Positions 1 to 8,894 are shown, counted from the first letter of the stretch. The stretch: 64,000 bases of DNA from Pedobacter sp. B4-66 (GCF_018492665.1 NZ_JAFVME010000006.1:558001-622000); one strand, 5' to 3'. Translations and numbers: made by a program. The notes: generated by a model from the letters alone, not told the origin.

Positions 1-2474
1 CAATCTAGCAGTTCTAAATGACTAGGCATCTCCCCTTGGTTACCAAAATCTTCTGAAGTTTTTACCAAACCGACACCAAAGAAATTCTGCCAAAGGCGAT
101 TTACTGCAACTCGGGCAGTTAGTGGGTTATCACTATTAGTTAGCCATTGTGCTAAACCATACCTATTTTTGGGCAGATCTTTAGGATAAGGCAATACACT
201 CTCAGGAGTATTAGGAAATACCTGCTCTCCGGGCATATCATAATTACCCCTTTTAAGTAAGAAAGTTTTTTTCGGTTTTGTCATTTCCTGCATCACCATC
301 AGCTCCGGAACATTTGCAGTAGAATCTGACAGGTTAGTGCGCAATACCTTTAGTTCATTTTCTTCTTTCTTCAATAGCGGATCAACTACATTAAAATAAT
401 ACTGTCTAAATGAACTTATCTCTGCATCTGTTAGCTTGGGCTTTGAAACCAATTGATTCCAGCTTGTCTTTTTAGCCAAAACGCCTACTTCAATTGGTGT
501 TAAGCTACGGTTGTACACCGTAATATCATCTACCTTACCTTCTTTAAAACCACGACCTCGCCACCAGGCTCCTACTTGTAAACCCGGTTGTGTTCCACCA
601 GGAAATAGAATATCCTTATCCAACTTATCCATAACAGTTTCCATTTTCATCTCTGCACCATCAAGATATAATTTTAGGCCAGATGCTTTTGATGAGCCAT
701 CATAGATCATGGTTAGCTGTATCCATTTATCGCGTGGCACATTATCAATACTAAGTTTGGTTATCGCATTTGCAGGATAAGCGTGGGCCATATTCAATTC
801 CAACTTATTATCTTTCAAGTAAAGATGGTATCCCTTAAAATTATACAAGCGTTCAGCAATACTTTTATGAAATATTACCCCTTCAGTAAGCTGTTTAGGT
901 ATGCTAACCCAAAGCCCTATACTAAATGGTTCAGATTTACGAAAAACACCCACCTGATTCAGATCAAGCCAGGTATCACCATCCAGTACTAAACCTTTAC
1001 CGGCGCTCCCTGCAATAAAAACCGGGGCTTCACCAGGCGCACCTGCATCACGTTTCATCACAGCAATCTGTTTACGATCTACCTGGTCGTTGAGGTTACC
1101 TTGATCAAAGTTAAAGTAGGCCTGTAACCCATCCTTAGGTATATTGTCGGCAGCTAGTTTCTTATAATCCTTTCGACTAAGCCAGTTCTGAAAGCTAGCC
1201 TCCTCCTGACGTTCTTTTTCCCTTATCTTTTGTTGCTGCACTGAGATGGTCTTTTTAATATCACTTATCACTCGCTCTTTTTCTGAATTGGGCAGTAACA
1301 ATGTTGGACCCGGCATGGTATCATCAAATGAAATCTGTCCGGCCTCTTTCACATTATTAAAAAAGCTAAACAACTCATAGTAATTCTTTTGTGAAATGGG
1401 ATCGTACTTATGGTCGTGGCATTTGGCACAACCAACCGACAAACCCAGCATAGCATCGCCAAAAGTATTGGTACGATCTATTACATATTCCGTTTGAAAT
1501 TCCTGTTCAATAATTCCGCCCTCCATATTTTGCTGATGGTTACGATTAAAGGCCGTTGCAATCAACATTTCGCGCGTTGGATTTGGCATAAGATCACCTG
1601 CAAGTTGCCATTGCATAAATTTGTCGTAAGCCATATTGGTATTAAATGCTTTAATGACCCAATCGCGATAAGGCGACATATCTCTGAGCCTATCCACAGT
1701 ATATCCATGAGAATCAGCAAACCGTGCTACATCAAGCCAATCAACCGCCATTTTTTCGCCATAATGCTGCGAACGGAGCAAACGGTCAACCTGTTTCTCA
1801 TAAGCATTGGGAGATTTATCTTTCAAAAAAGCATCAGTTTCTGCTATGGTTGGAGGCAAACCGGTTAGGTCTAACGATACTCTGCGCAGCAGCAATTCCT
1901 TATTAGCCTCTGGTGATTGTTTTAACTTTTGCTTTTGCAACTTATCGACAATAAAATTATCAATAGGATTATTCACTTTAGCAGCCTCATCAACTTTCGG
2001 TGTTTCAACTTTAACGGGTTTTACAAAAGCCCAATGTGGTTTATATACTGCCCCCTCCTTAATCCACCTAATCAGTATTGCTTTTTCAATGGCCGTAAGG
2101 TTAAGATGAGATTCCGGCGTAGGCATTTTGTACTTCGGATCGGCAGATATGATTCTATGAAAAGCTTCGCTATTGTCAAGATTGCCTGGATCAATAGCCA
2201 CTTTCCCTTTATTTTCCGGTAATTCAGCATAAGCAAAATCAGCAAGATCTAACCTTAGGCTGGCTTTCTGTTTGGCTTTATCAGGGCCATGACAAGCAAA
2301 ACATTTATCAGAAAGTATTGGTTTTACATCTATATTATAGTCAAGGGATTTTGGCAAAGTTTGATATGCTTCCTCCACGTCTTTTGGCAATGCAGGTACA
2401 GACGATGAAAACACATAGATTCCAATGCCCACTAAAAGCACCACACCAAACAACAGAAAAATTAGTCGCCTCAT
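1..2474 (-). CDS. PSC1/PSD1 planctomycete-type cytochrome c protein with LamG domain (C-terminus beyond the window)
   Basis: I translated this frame on the minus strand from the ATG at 2474; it stays open for about 824 codons to the window edge, so the C-terminus is missing. Residues 5-25 form a membrane anchor or signal. A haem-binding CFACH motif lies at about 58-62 in the PSC1 (planctomycete cytochrome c) domain, followed by a DUF1549 (PSD1) region that contains a second CxxCH (CAKCH, about 349-353). A LamG-like jelly-roll domain follows at about 430-610, and the start of DUF1553 near the cut end. An upstream ATG at 2479 is followed at once by a stop, which fixes the start. Such proteins are periplasmic or surface haem proteins of unknown substrate, often found with carbohydrate or sulfatase loci in Planctomycetes and Bacteroidota. 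The domain order is seen; the role is inferred. Confidence 0.85.
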   Translation of the reverse strand, partial: MRRLIFLLFGVVLLVGIGIYVFSSSVPALPKDVEEAYQTLPKSLDYNIDVKPILSDKCFACHGPDKAKQKASLRLDLADFAYAELPENKGKVAIDPGNLDNSEAFHRIISADPKYKMPTPESHLNLTAIEKAILIRWIKEGAVYKPHWAFVKPVKVETPKVDEAAKVNNPIDNFIVDKLQKQKLKQSPEANKELLLRRVSLDLTGLPPTIAETDAFLKDKSPNAYEKQVDRLLRSQHYGEKMAVDWLDVARFADSHGYTVDRLRDMSPYRDWVIKAFNTNMAYDKFMQWQLAGDLMPNPTREMLIATAFNRNHQQNMEGGIIEQEFQTEYVIDRTNTFGDAMLGLSVGCAKCHDHKYDPISQKNYYELFSFFNNVKEAGQISFDDTMPGPTLLLPNSEKERVISDIKKTISVQQQKIREKERQEEASFQNWLSRKDYKKLAADNIPKDGLQAYFNFDQGNLNDQVDRKQIAVMKRDAGAPGEAPVFIAGSAGKGLVLDGDTWLDLNQVGVFRKSEPFSIGLWVSIPKQLTEGVIFHKSIAERLYNFKGYHLYLKDNKLELNMAHAYPANAITKLSIDNVPRDKWIQLTMIYDGSSKASGLKLYLDGAEMKMETVMDKLDKDILFPGGTQPGLQVGAWWRGRGFKEGKVDDITVYNRSLTPIEVGVLAKKTSWNQLVSKPKLTDAEISSFRQYYFNVVDPLLKKEENELKVLRTNLSDSTANVPELMVMQEMTKPKKTFLLKRGNYDMPGEQVFPNTPESVLPYPKDLPKNRYGLAQWLTNSDNPLTARVAVNRLWQNFFGVGLVKTSEDFGNQGEMPSHLELLD

Positions 2475-2651
2475 CACATGAAAGTTTATAATGGTTATAT
2501 AAATGCTAAATTAAAGCAATTCGACCCCCAACATTTAAATAAATACGACTAATGTTTGCACAAATACGATATTTATTAACATTTAATTATCCATATCAAA
2601 AAGGACAAATAAAAGTGATTATTGGTCGTGTGACATAGGCATCATATTATT

Positions 2652-2659
2652 TACTTTTG
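2652..2659 (+). promoter_or_regulatory. Candidate Bacteroidota -7 element
   Basis: The octamer TACTTTTG fits the Bacteroidota -7 consensus TAnnTTTG and lies 4 bases before the ATG at 2664. No convincing TTG -33 element sits at the usual spacing. If real, the transcript would be nearly leaderless. This is a weak call based on consensus alone. Confidence 0.22.
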
Positions 2660-2663
2660 ATTG

Positions 2664-3476
2664 ATGAAACTACTTATCCTTTGTCCTCAATGGGGTCTTG
2701 AACACTTAACTTTAGAAGATTTTTTTGAAAAAGTTAGTTCTGCCGATTACAATGGTATTGATACCTGGGTACCTGAAAATAAGATCGAAAGAAATAAATT
2801 CATTCGCTTATTGAACGAATACCAACTTTCAATTGTAGGCCATCAACATCAGGCAACAGGAAGAAATATAGACGAGTATTGCAAATCCTATGAATACTAT
2901 TTAAACCTAACCATGGAATGCAATCCTCTCCTTATCAATTCACACAGTGGAAGGGATTATTTTAGCCTGGATGAACAATTAAGGGTAATTGATATCGCTG
3001 AAGAGTTTTCTATAAAAAACAACATTACTGTTGCACATGAAACCCATCGTGGAAGATTAGGCTTTAGTCCATATAATGCCTCAGCCCTCTTTAATTGCAG
3101 GCCAGAGATGAAAATTACTGCTGACTTTTCACACTGGACATGCGTTACTGAGAGCTTTTTAGAAAATTGTGCTGAAATTGTGCAGGAGGCTATAAAACGT
3201 ACAAAACATATTCATGCAAGGGTTGGCTACACACAAGGCCCACAAATCCCCGACCCAAGAAGTCCATACTGGGAGAAAGAACTCCTCTTTTTTACTGCGC
3301 TATGGAGCTCAATACTAAAAAACCACACTACTTTAAACAACGAGTATTTAACAATTACTACTGAATTCGGCCCTCCTCCATATATGCTGACAGATTTAAA
3401 TGACAATAAGCCTGTTGCAGATCAATGGGAAATAAATGTATTCATGAAGGATTGGCTTTTAGATAAGTTAGCATAA
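2664..3476 (+). CDS. Sugar phosphate isomerase/epimerase-like TIM-barrel protein
   Basis: A 270-residue cytoplasmic protein of the xylose-isomerase-like TIM-barrel (AP endonuclease 2) superfamily. Family-like features are the strand-ending patterns 'GIDTWVP' near the N-terminus, 'HETHRGR' (about 125-131), 'ADFSHWTC' (about 151-158), 'HIHARVG' (about 180-186) and 'TTEFGPPPY' near the C-terminus; their Glu, Asp and His residues are where the metal-binding site of this fold lies. The frame could begin at TTG 2661, but the ATG at 2664 is the natural start. It diverges from the cytochrome c gene across a 189-bp spacer and ends 2 bp from the convergent PRC-barrel gene. The substrate cannot be read from sequence. 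Neighbouring envelope redox genes do not settle whether this is sugar, inositol or hydroxypyruvate metabolism. Confidence 0.8.
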   Translation: MKLLILCPQWGLEHLTLEDFFEKVSSADYNGIDTWVPENKIERNKFIRLLNEYQLSIVGHQHQATGRNIDEYCKSYEYYLNLTMECNPLLINSHSGRDYFSLDEQLRVIDIAEEFSIKNNITVAHETHRGRLGFSPYNASALFNCRPEMKITADFSHWTCVTESFLENCAEIVQEAIKRTKHIHARVGYTQGPQIPDPRSPYWEKELLFFTALWSSILKNHTTLNNEYLTITTEFGPPPYMLTDLNDNKPVADQWEINVFMKDWLLDKLA

Positions 3477-3478
3477 TA

Positions 3479-4165
3479 TTATTTGTACTCCTGACTATTC
3501 TTAACATCCTCCAAAGAAATATCCACAGTAAATGATAAACTTTTCCAGTTAATCTCTTTTATCCATTCCGTAGAGATTTGCACCCTTTTACCAGCCAACC
3601 AACTGCCTGTATCCACCACCAGAGAAGTAATTTTCAAGTGCCTATCAACTATTAAATCCGCCGCCTCCCCAACTTCTCCGTCTTTAGCATGAATACGATA
3701 TCCTCTTATTTCACTAACGCTGCGCAAGTGAGGATCTCCAGGTTCCTCTTCGTTGTGCACTGCGCTGATAGCTGCCTCAAATGGCACTCTGGATTCAACC
3801 ATTCCCATCATACCCATATGGCCATAAAATCCACCGCCGGTGGGATCACCATAAGGCCATCCATAATGACTGTACAACTCCAGTTCATGTTGGCGAGATA
3901 CAGGTTTTTCAGTATCTATATCCGGACTGTGTTTTATTTGGCTTTTAGTGAGGTTAACGGGAAAACACCTGTTTTCCCAATCCGGTTCTTTTAAAGCTCC
4001 AGGCGAAACGAGCACTTTCCGCTCCATCAGCCAACCACCTGTTTTTACAATCAGATAACGTATTGTCCAAGTTTCATCATCAAAATAAAACTCATCAACT
4101 TTTCCGATTTCCCCATCGGTAGCACCCATGCTAAAACCAATGAGACTTTTAATATTGCGTTGCAT
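3479..4165 (-). CDS. Protein with two PRC-barrel domains
   Basis: A 228-residue soluble protein with two PRC-barrel-like repeats. The first spans about residues 5-70 ('LIGFSMGATDGEIGKVDEF', then 'TIRYLIVKTGGWL'), the second about 145-215 ('GYRIHAKDGEVGEAADLI', then 'ITSLVVDTGSWLAGKRV'). The linker (about 75-140) is rich in Gly, His and Tyr. PRC barrels are adaptor folds named after the H subunit of photosynthetic reaction centres and RimM. In stand-alone bacterial proteins they are often linked to stress or storage and have no assigned reaction. A small membrane protein gene lies 32 bp upstream on the same strand, so the two may be co-transcribed. No signal peptide is visible. The fold is confident; the function is unknown. 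Confidence 0.82.
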   Translation of the reverse strand: MQRNIKSLIGFSMGATDGEIGKVDEFYFDDETWTIRYLIVKTGGWLMERKVLVSPGALKEPDWENRCFPVNLTKSQIKHSPDIDTEKPVSRQHELELYSHYGWPYGDPTGGGFYGHMGMMGMVESRVPFEAAISAVHNEEEPGDPHLRSVSEIRGYRIHAKDGEVGEAADLIVDRHLKITSLVVDTGSWLAGKRVQISTEWIKEINWKSLSFTVDISLEDVKNSQEYK

Positions 4166-4197
4166 GATACCATTATTTAAATATCTACTATCCTGAC

Positions 4198-4605
4198 TTA
4201 CATTTTACTGGCTAAAGTTCCAATAACGATTAAGGCCAGCGTGATTATCAAAATCCAGAAAAAAACCCCAAGAACTGCTGTAGCGATAAATACTTCCTCT
4301 TCCTCCTCGTCGTGCACATCTGCTTTTTTCTTTAAATTTCTCTTTCGTACAGGTGATTGCGGTGAAGCAGCCGCCAGTATCAGCGCCACAACAACGGCAG
4401 CAATTAATCCAGGCATCCAATAATACCCCCCGGCAGATGGTCCCTTTTGGATTGCCCACTCTCCGGCAGCAAAAGAGATAAAAAACATAAGTGCGAAGAA
4501 AATCCAAAACCCTCCCCACGGGCCAGTATTTCTAAAAACCAGCCTGAAAATTGCTGTAAGCATGACAGCAAAAAAAAGTGCAAATAAAATTCCAACGAAT
4601 CCCAT
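4198..4605 (-). CDS. Small multi-pass membrane protein, unknown function
   Basis: A protein of about 135 residues with an N-terminal hydrophobic segment, a Phe-rich second helix ('FWIFFALMFFISFAAGEW'), a third helix ('LIAAVVVALILAAAS'), then a charged loop with a run of five Glu (about 100-105), and a final helix at the C-terminus. The frame also extends to a TTG at 4647. I prefer the ATG at 4605, because the residues before it look untranslated and are not hydrophobic in a signal-like way. I do not recognise the family. It lies directly upstream of the PRC-barrel gene on the same strand with a 32-bp gap, which suggests co-expression, perhaps in an envelope-stress role; that part is inference. 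Confidence 0.6.
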   Translation of the reverse strand: MGFVGILFALFFAVMLTAIFRLVFRNTGPWGGFWIFFALMFFISFAAGEWAIQKGPSAGGYYWMPGLIAAVVVALILAAASPQSPVRKRNLKKKADVHDEEEEEVFIATAVLGVFFWILIITLALIVIGTLASKM

Positions 4606-4695
4606 AACACCTATATTAAGCACATAGAATTGCTGGTTACAAAACAATTGAGAATGTAATTGGTTGTCAAATTTCTGCCAGAATTAATTACATTC

Positions 4696-5340
4696 TTAAA
4701 GCGGATTTATTCTTCCTAAATAAATACTGTTTGCAATTTTCTTCCTGTCAAATGAAGTAAGACTCACGTATACTTCCAACTGCATACCTACAAGCCTGGG
4801 GTCAAACTTAAAGGAACATTCCAGGTCTCTGCGAAGTGCCGCACCAACAAAACCATCCGAAATACCTAATTGAGGAGAATATACCACCAGCATAAGTTGA
4901 TCATTATATACTGCCTTATTTCCCTGATTGGCTATCCAGTTAAGCTGTAGTGTATCTGGAGCACTAAGCGAGGCTTGCGAACTGTTTAAGCCAGGCAAAT
5001 TTCCTAAAGCAAGTACCAACCGACTGTAATCTACTCCTAAATTAGGATAAACCCCAGTAATAGCCGTATAGTAATTTGCAGAATACGCAGCACTTATTGC
5101 TGTTTTTGCTTTAGCAAGATTCTGGAAACCAATGTTAATAAATGGATGAAAAGGCACCAATACTTCATTCATAAATTTCATTTTCTGCTCATTCTCAATC
5201 TGCAACTGAGATCGGGGTGCAGATTTTATTTTCTTTTTTGGAGCTCCACGCAGGTAAGCAATCCCTTTCCAAACACCGCCTACAACTGGACCAAGTCTTC
5301 CGGAAATAGGGCCGAAAATCCCTCTCCTCATTTTTGCCAT
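4696..5340 (-). CDS. DUF6266 family protein
   Basis: A 214-residue protein with the features of DUF6266, a family I associate mainly with Sphingobacteriaceae: a basic, Gly-rich N-terminus ('GIFGPISGRLGPVVGGVWKG'), a conserved 'RSQLQIENEQKMKFMNEVL' stretch (about 44-62), 'YYTAITGVYPNLGVDYSRL' in the middle, and a C-terminus of alternating beta-strand character. There is no signal peptide or membrane helix. The biochemical role of the family is unknown. These genes often occur singly or in several copies without fixed partners, and here no neighbour suggests a function. It is transcribed away from the 587-bp gap that holds a large palindrome. Confidence 0.75.
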   Translation of the reverse strand: MAKMRRGIFGPISGRLGPVVGGVWKGIAYLRGAPKKKIKSAPRSQLQIENEQKMKFMNEVLVPFHPFINIGFQNLAKAKTAISAAYSANYYTAITGVYPNLGVDYSRLVLALGNLPGLNSSQASLSAPDTLQLNWIANQGNKAVYNDQLMLVVYSPQLGISDGFVGAALRRDLECSFKFDPRLVGMQLEVYVSLTSFDRKKIANSIYLGRINPL

Positions 5341-5927
5341 TTTATTTATTTTTAATTAATCAATAAATTATTTATTCTTTTCACTTACGCGGATGCTAAC
5401 AAAACCATCCGCAGGTTCTGATAAAACTAAGTTAAACACCCGATTGACATTGGACTCTTATAGGACTTTTGTAGGACTAATAGTCCTACAAAAGTCCTAT
5501 AAGAGTCCTATAATCCCCCTATTTTAGCCGTTTCAATGTACTGATCCGCTTAAATTCAAATGTCCATCAGCACAAAACAATCACTGTTTATTTCTTCGTT
5601 TAATAAATCAAATGTGTTGATAATAAAAACAGACTGAGGAGCAATTCGAACCTTTTCGCGTATTTCATCGCATTGCTACGGATTTCGTCAGATTCGTCGT
5701 TTTTTGTATGTTTTCTCGTAATGTGTACATATTTTACCAAAAAACAGGGCGACCAGTAAACCACTAACCACCAAAATTTAACTTAGCAATAGATTATCGG
5801 GACACGATGTGAATCTCACTTTAGAGATTTATATCAAAAAGTACAAATAACTGCAGCTTTACTGCAACGGAATTTCAATTTATACACTGTACTTTCGTTG
5901 TTCAACTAAAATATAACACCAGTTCAA
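5341..5927. other. 587-bp spacer between DUF6266 and rhamnosidase genes
   Basis: This is a divergent spacer with no convincing gene. It holds the palindrome at 5452-5508 (listed separately). On the minus strand a frame of about 60 codons is open at roughly 5600-5790 and contains ATG AAA TAC GCG ('MKYAKRFELLL...'). It has no recognisable homology and no clear start signal, so I do not call it a gene. TACTTTCG at 5890-5897 resembles a Bacteroidota -7 element 30 bases before the rhamnosidase ATG, but no matching -33 element is evident. Confidence 0.5.
5452..5508. repeat. 57-bp perfect palindrome built from GGACT repeats
   Basis: Two 28-bp arms (5452-5479 and 5481-5508) are exactly complementary around one central A at 5480. 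Within each arm the pentamer GGACT (or AGTCC) recurs three times at 11-bp spacing, so every copy lies on the same face of the helix. It lies between two divergent genes and is not followed by a T-run, so it is not a simple terminator. It could be a multimeric operator, a REP-like element or a hairpin in a long leader. Confidence 0.85.
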
Positions 5928-8417
5928 ATGGGGAAAGCTTATTTTGCACTTACTTTCTTGGTGCTTTTATCAATCGGCAACAATTCGGTACAAGCGCAAA
6001 TTAAAGACTATCCGCCAGTAACAGCTACAAAAAATGGAACTAGAAACCCATTTTCTCCCGATCCTATTATTAATTACACCTGGGCAAACCCAAAAGCAAC
6101 TGATGATTTGGAAAGCTACCAATTACACCCTGTGAACTATACTGTTTCAGACTCGCGCAGTTTCAATACAGATGATTTTAAGAAAAACAAGGTTATTGTT
6201 GTGAATGGTGAGGGATACATCCGATTTGATTTCGGACAAACTAATGCAGGATGGGTCGAATTCGATAGCCCTGACCTTACCGGAAAAGTAGAAATGAGTA
6301 TAAGTGAATACAATCAAACACCTAACTATCCATCAAATTATCCGACAAAAACACTCTTCCCTAAAAAGCTTGGTAATACATATCGTCTTGAATTAAACCC
6401 TGATTTATATGAGGGTGTACGATTTGCCTGGATCCATGTACGCTCATTTTCTAAAAGTTGGCGGATTACCGGGGTAAGAGTAGTATGCCAAACCAGACCT
6501 GTGAATTACAATGGAAGTTTCTCGTGCAGCGATACAACACTCACACGCATATGGTATACCGGAGCTTACACAGTAAAGTTGAACCTACTCAAAGACTATT
6601 TAGGGGCAATTCTGATGAATCGTGGCGACAGGTTTTCGTGGACAGGTGACGCACATCCATCTCAAGCGGCCTCTATGGTAGCATTTGGAAATTATGATTT
6701 TGTAAAGAAAAATATTGATTATACCTCAACTCAGAGTAATGGTATCAGAAGTTATGCGCTTTATTGGGTACTAAGTTTAATTGACTATTATAAATACACC
6801 GGCGACACTACAACACTTAAAAAGTACATAGATAATGCCTCAGCAAAGCTAGATGATGCCTATAAGGTTTATGGAACCAATCCCAATCTTGAGTTTTTCG
6901 GTTGGGATGAACGGTTAGGATCCGGATTTGAGCACCCCAATCTTCCGGAACCACAAAATGCTTACAAAATGGTATCCATACGTGCCTGGAAAGAATTTTC
7001 GGAGGTGATGAATGTTTATGGCCGGAAAGATTTGAGGGATAAATATCTTAGTTATGCTACTGAAAAAATTTCTGACTTGAAGAAAAATGCAGCATGGTAT
7101 CAGGATTTCGGTCTTCACGCAGGTGCAGATGCAGTTTCAACCGGTTTTCTCAACAGTAACGAAAAAAAAGCAATTTATGAGAAGAGTTTTGCCGACAAGG
7201 TAAATCGCATCTCCTATTCTCCTTTCAACCAACACTTTATAATCCAGGCATTTGCTTTAATGAATAAATATGATGACGCATTAAGTTCTATACGTGACTT
7301 ATGGGGTGGTCAGATTAAATACGGGGGCACGACTTTTTTCGAAGATTATCGTCCATCATGGAATGCGGTAGTTAGCAAAAATGGACCTGTACCCAATAAC
7401 CAATGTGGCTTTACAAGCCTTTGTCACCCATGGGGTGCAGGGGTTACCAAATGGCTTAGTGAAGAGGTCCTCGGTATAAAACCAACATCACCTGGTTTCG
7501 CCACATTTGACATCCTTCCGCACCTTGGCCGAACACTAACAAATGTTTCAGGAAAAACACCAACTCCTCGGGGCGTAATCAGTGCAAGTTTTGATGTTTC
7601 TACAGGGTTGAGTAACGTATCTATACCTGTTGGAACCCTTGGTCGAATCGGTATTCCAAAAGTTGAAAAAACGATCATGAACATTAAAATTAATGGTGTT
7701 TTAGCATGGAATGGTCGTTCTCGATCTGCTCAGACTTTTGATAGGGCTAGCGAAGATGCGCAGTTCGTTTACTTTACAGGAGTTAAACCTGGGAACTACC
7801 AAATTGTAACTACTTACAAAGGTAAATCTCCCCGTTACTCCGAACTGGCCGAGGTATATCCTGCCAAATTCATTGGAATAGATTCTATAACCAGTGGAAA
7901 TTGGGGGAAAGTATATGGAAAAGATGGTTACGTACTCTGCAATTATAATGGGGATGGAAAAGATAAAAAGTCACTACCTTCATATGTCACCGGTGTCAAT
8001 TATTATAAAGTAAAGGGAAACAGTTTACCCCTAAATGTGGTATGGAAAACTGATACGAACGATAGCAGAGCACTCTCGCCGGATGCTGTCAATAGCTTCC
8101 CTAGAACCGCTGCTTGTTTATTTGCTATGGATGCAGACCAGATTGGGTATACTTTTACTTCAACAATTGACATAAAGGGCACTAAGGACTTTAAAGTATC
8201 CCTTTACTTTGTTGATTGGGACAATAAGGGAAGAAAAATCGCGGTAGAAATGTTCGATGCAGCCAGCTCTAAACTGATTGCACCGGTAAAAATAGTGGAA
8301 AATTGCCTTGGTGGCGCTTACCTCACTTACTCTTATAACAAATCGGTAAAGTTCAGGATCAACATGGTACGAGGCGATAATGCGGTATTAAGTGGAGTAT
8401 TTTTTGATCCCAATTAA
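5928..8417 (+). CDS. Secreted GH78-type alpha-L-rhamnosidase family protein
   Basis: An 829-residue protein with a Sec signal peptide (residues 1-24, ending VQAQ). It has an N-terminal beta-domain, then the six-hairpin (alpha/alpha)6 barrel of GH78 glycosidases at about 200-540, and beta-sandwich domains to the C-terminus. The family's acidic motif before 'WTGD' is visible as RGDRFSWTGD (about 232-241). In the GH78 enzymes I recall, the position of D234 is Glu (the general acid), so a Glu-to-Asp change is possible. 'GWDER' at about 325-329 and 'HPWGAGVTKWL' from about 500 also fit. The expected activity is release of alpha-L-rhamnose from plant or microbial glycans in the periplasm or outside the cell. 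There is no SusCD pair next to it, so it stands alone. Its convergent neighbour ends 19 bp away. Confidence 0.82.
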   Translation: MGKAYFALTFLVLLSIGNNSVQAQIKDYPPVTATKNGTRNPFSPDPIINYTWANPKATDDLESYQLHPVNYTVSDSRSFNTDDFKKNKVIVVNGEGYIRFDFGQTNAGWVEFDSPDLTGKVEMSISEYNQTPNYPSNYPTKTLFPKKLGNTYRLELNPDLYEGVRFAWIHVRSFSKSWRITGVRVVCQTRPVNYNGSFSCSDTTLTRIWYTGAYTVKLNLLKDYLGAILMNRGDRFSWTGDAHPSQAASMVAFGNYDFVKKNIDYTSTQSNGIRSYALYWVLSLIDYYKYTGDTTTLKKYIDNASAKLDDAYKVYGTNPNLEFFGWDERLGSGFEHPNLPEPQNAYKMVSIRAWKEFSEVMNVYGRKDLRDKYLSYATEKISDLKKNAAWYQDFGLHAGADAVSTGFLNSNEKKAIYEKSFADKVNRISYSPFNQHFIIQAFALMNKYDDALSSIRDLWGGQIKYGGTTFFEDYRPSWNAVVSKNGPVPNNQCGFTSLCHPWGAGVTKWLSEEVLGIKPTSPGFATFDILPHLGRTLTNVSGKTPTPRGVISASFDVSTGLSNVSIPVGTLGRIGIPKVEKTIMNIKINGVLAWNGRSRSAQTFDRASEDAQFVYFTGVKPGNYQIVTTYKGKSPRYSELAEVYPAKFIGIDSITSGNWGKVYGKDGYVLCNYNGDGKDKKSLPSYVTGVNYYKVKGNSLPLNVVWKTDTNDSRALSPDAVNSFPRTAACLFAMDADQIGYTFTSTIDIKGTKDFKVSLYFVDWDNKGRKIAVEMFDAASSKLIAPVKIVENCLGGAYLTYSYNKSVKFRINMVRGDNAVLSGVFFDPN

Positions 8418-8436
8418 CATGCACTGACTATTGACT

Positions 8437-8814
8437 TCAATCAGCTGAAATTCCTTTAGTTGCTTTCATAATTCTTGCGATACTTAATGCTCTGTTTTTT
8501 GCATTTTCGGCAATTACCCCAATAAACAATTCGTCTACCGTTTCGCTAAATAACTTAATCCATCGGTCGAAATGCTCATTTGAAAGTTTAAGTGGTAAAT
8601 GCTTAGGTAAGGGAGCGCCAACGTATTTTCGGGTATATAAGAGTAAAGTTGACCAAAAATCAACCATAAGTTTAAGGTGAGTATCCCAATTCCCTTTAAT
8701 GACAGCAGCAAAAATGGGGTCTAAAAGTTCATCATTTCTTACCTTGGTATAAAATTCGTTTACAAGCAATTCTACATCGGTTTCTGTATCTATATCTTTT
8801 CGTTGTTCTTCCAT
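8437..8814 (-). CDS. Group III truncated haemoglobin
   Basis: A 125-residue, all-helical haem protein. Diagnostic group III features are the N-terminal 'FYTKVRNDELLDPIF' (21-35), 'HLKLMVDFWSTLLL' (46-59), the KHLPL motif (71-75) and 'HFDRWIKLF' (81-89), in which H81 is the likely proximal haem ligand. The length matches the family (about 120-130). It is the last gene of a run on the minus strand that also encodes an Rrf2 regulator and a flavohaemoprotein, with an 80-bp gap after hmp that holds a hairpin. The context points to NO or peroxynitrite handling or O2 sensing; ligand binding cannot be read from sequence. Confidence 0.92.
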   Translation of the reverse strand: MEEQRKDIDTETDVELLVNEFYTKVRNDELLDPIFAAVIKGNWDTHLKLMVDFWSTLLLYTRKYVGAPLPKHLPLKLSNEHFDRWIKLFSETVDELFIGVIAENAKNRALSIARIMKATKGISAD

Positions 8815-8849
8815 AATACTATAAATCTATTTTTTATCCTCTTTCTATA

Positions 8850-8880
8850 CAGATGGAATCAAAGGTGTTGATTCCATCTG
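8850..8880 (-). promoter_or_regulatory. Intercistronic hairpin between hmp and the truncated globin
   Basis: A perfect 13-bp stem (8850-8862 with 8868-8880) closes a 5-base loop. On the transcribed minus strand it is not followed by a T-run, so it is more likely an RNA-processing or stability element, or a weak attenuator, than a full terminator. Confidence 0.6.
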
Positions 8881-8894
8881 CTAGTATCAATAAA

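Noticed and set aside
511..2222. Several plus-strand open frames of 60-150 codons
   Set aside because: They are antisense shadows of the large minus-strand cytochrome c gene, whose frame has clear domains; the translated shadows show no family motif.
5633..5650. tRNA-like TTCGAA in the spacer
   Set aside because: On the minus strand it reads GGTTCGAATTGCTCC, like a tRNA T-loop, but the flanks cannot form a T-stem or acceptor stem, so it is neither a tRNA nor a clear attachment site.
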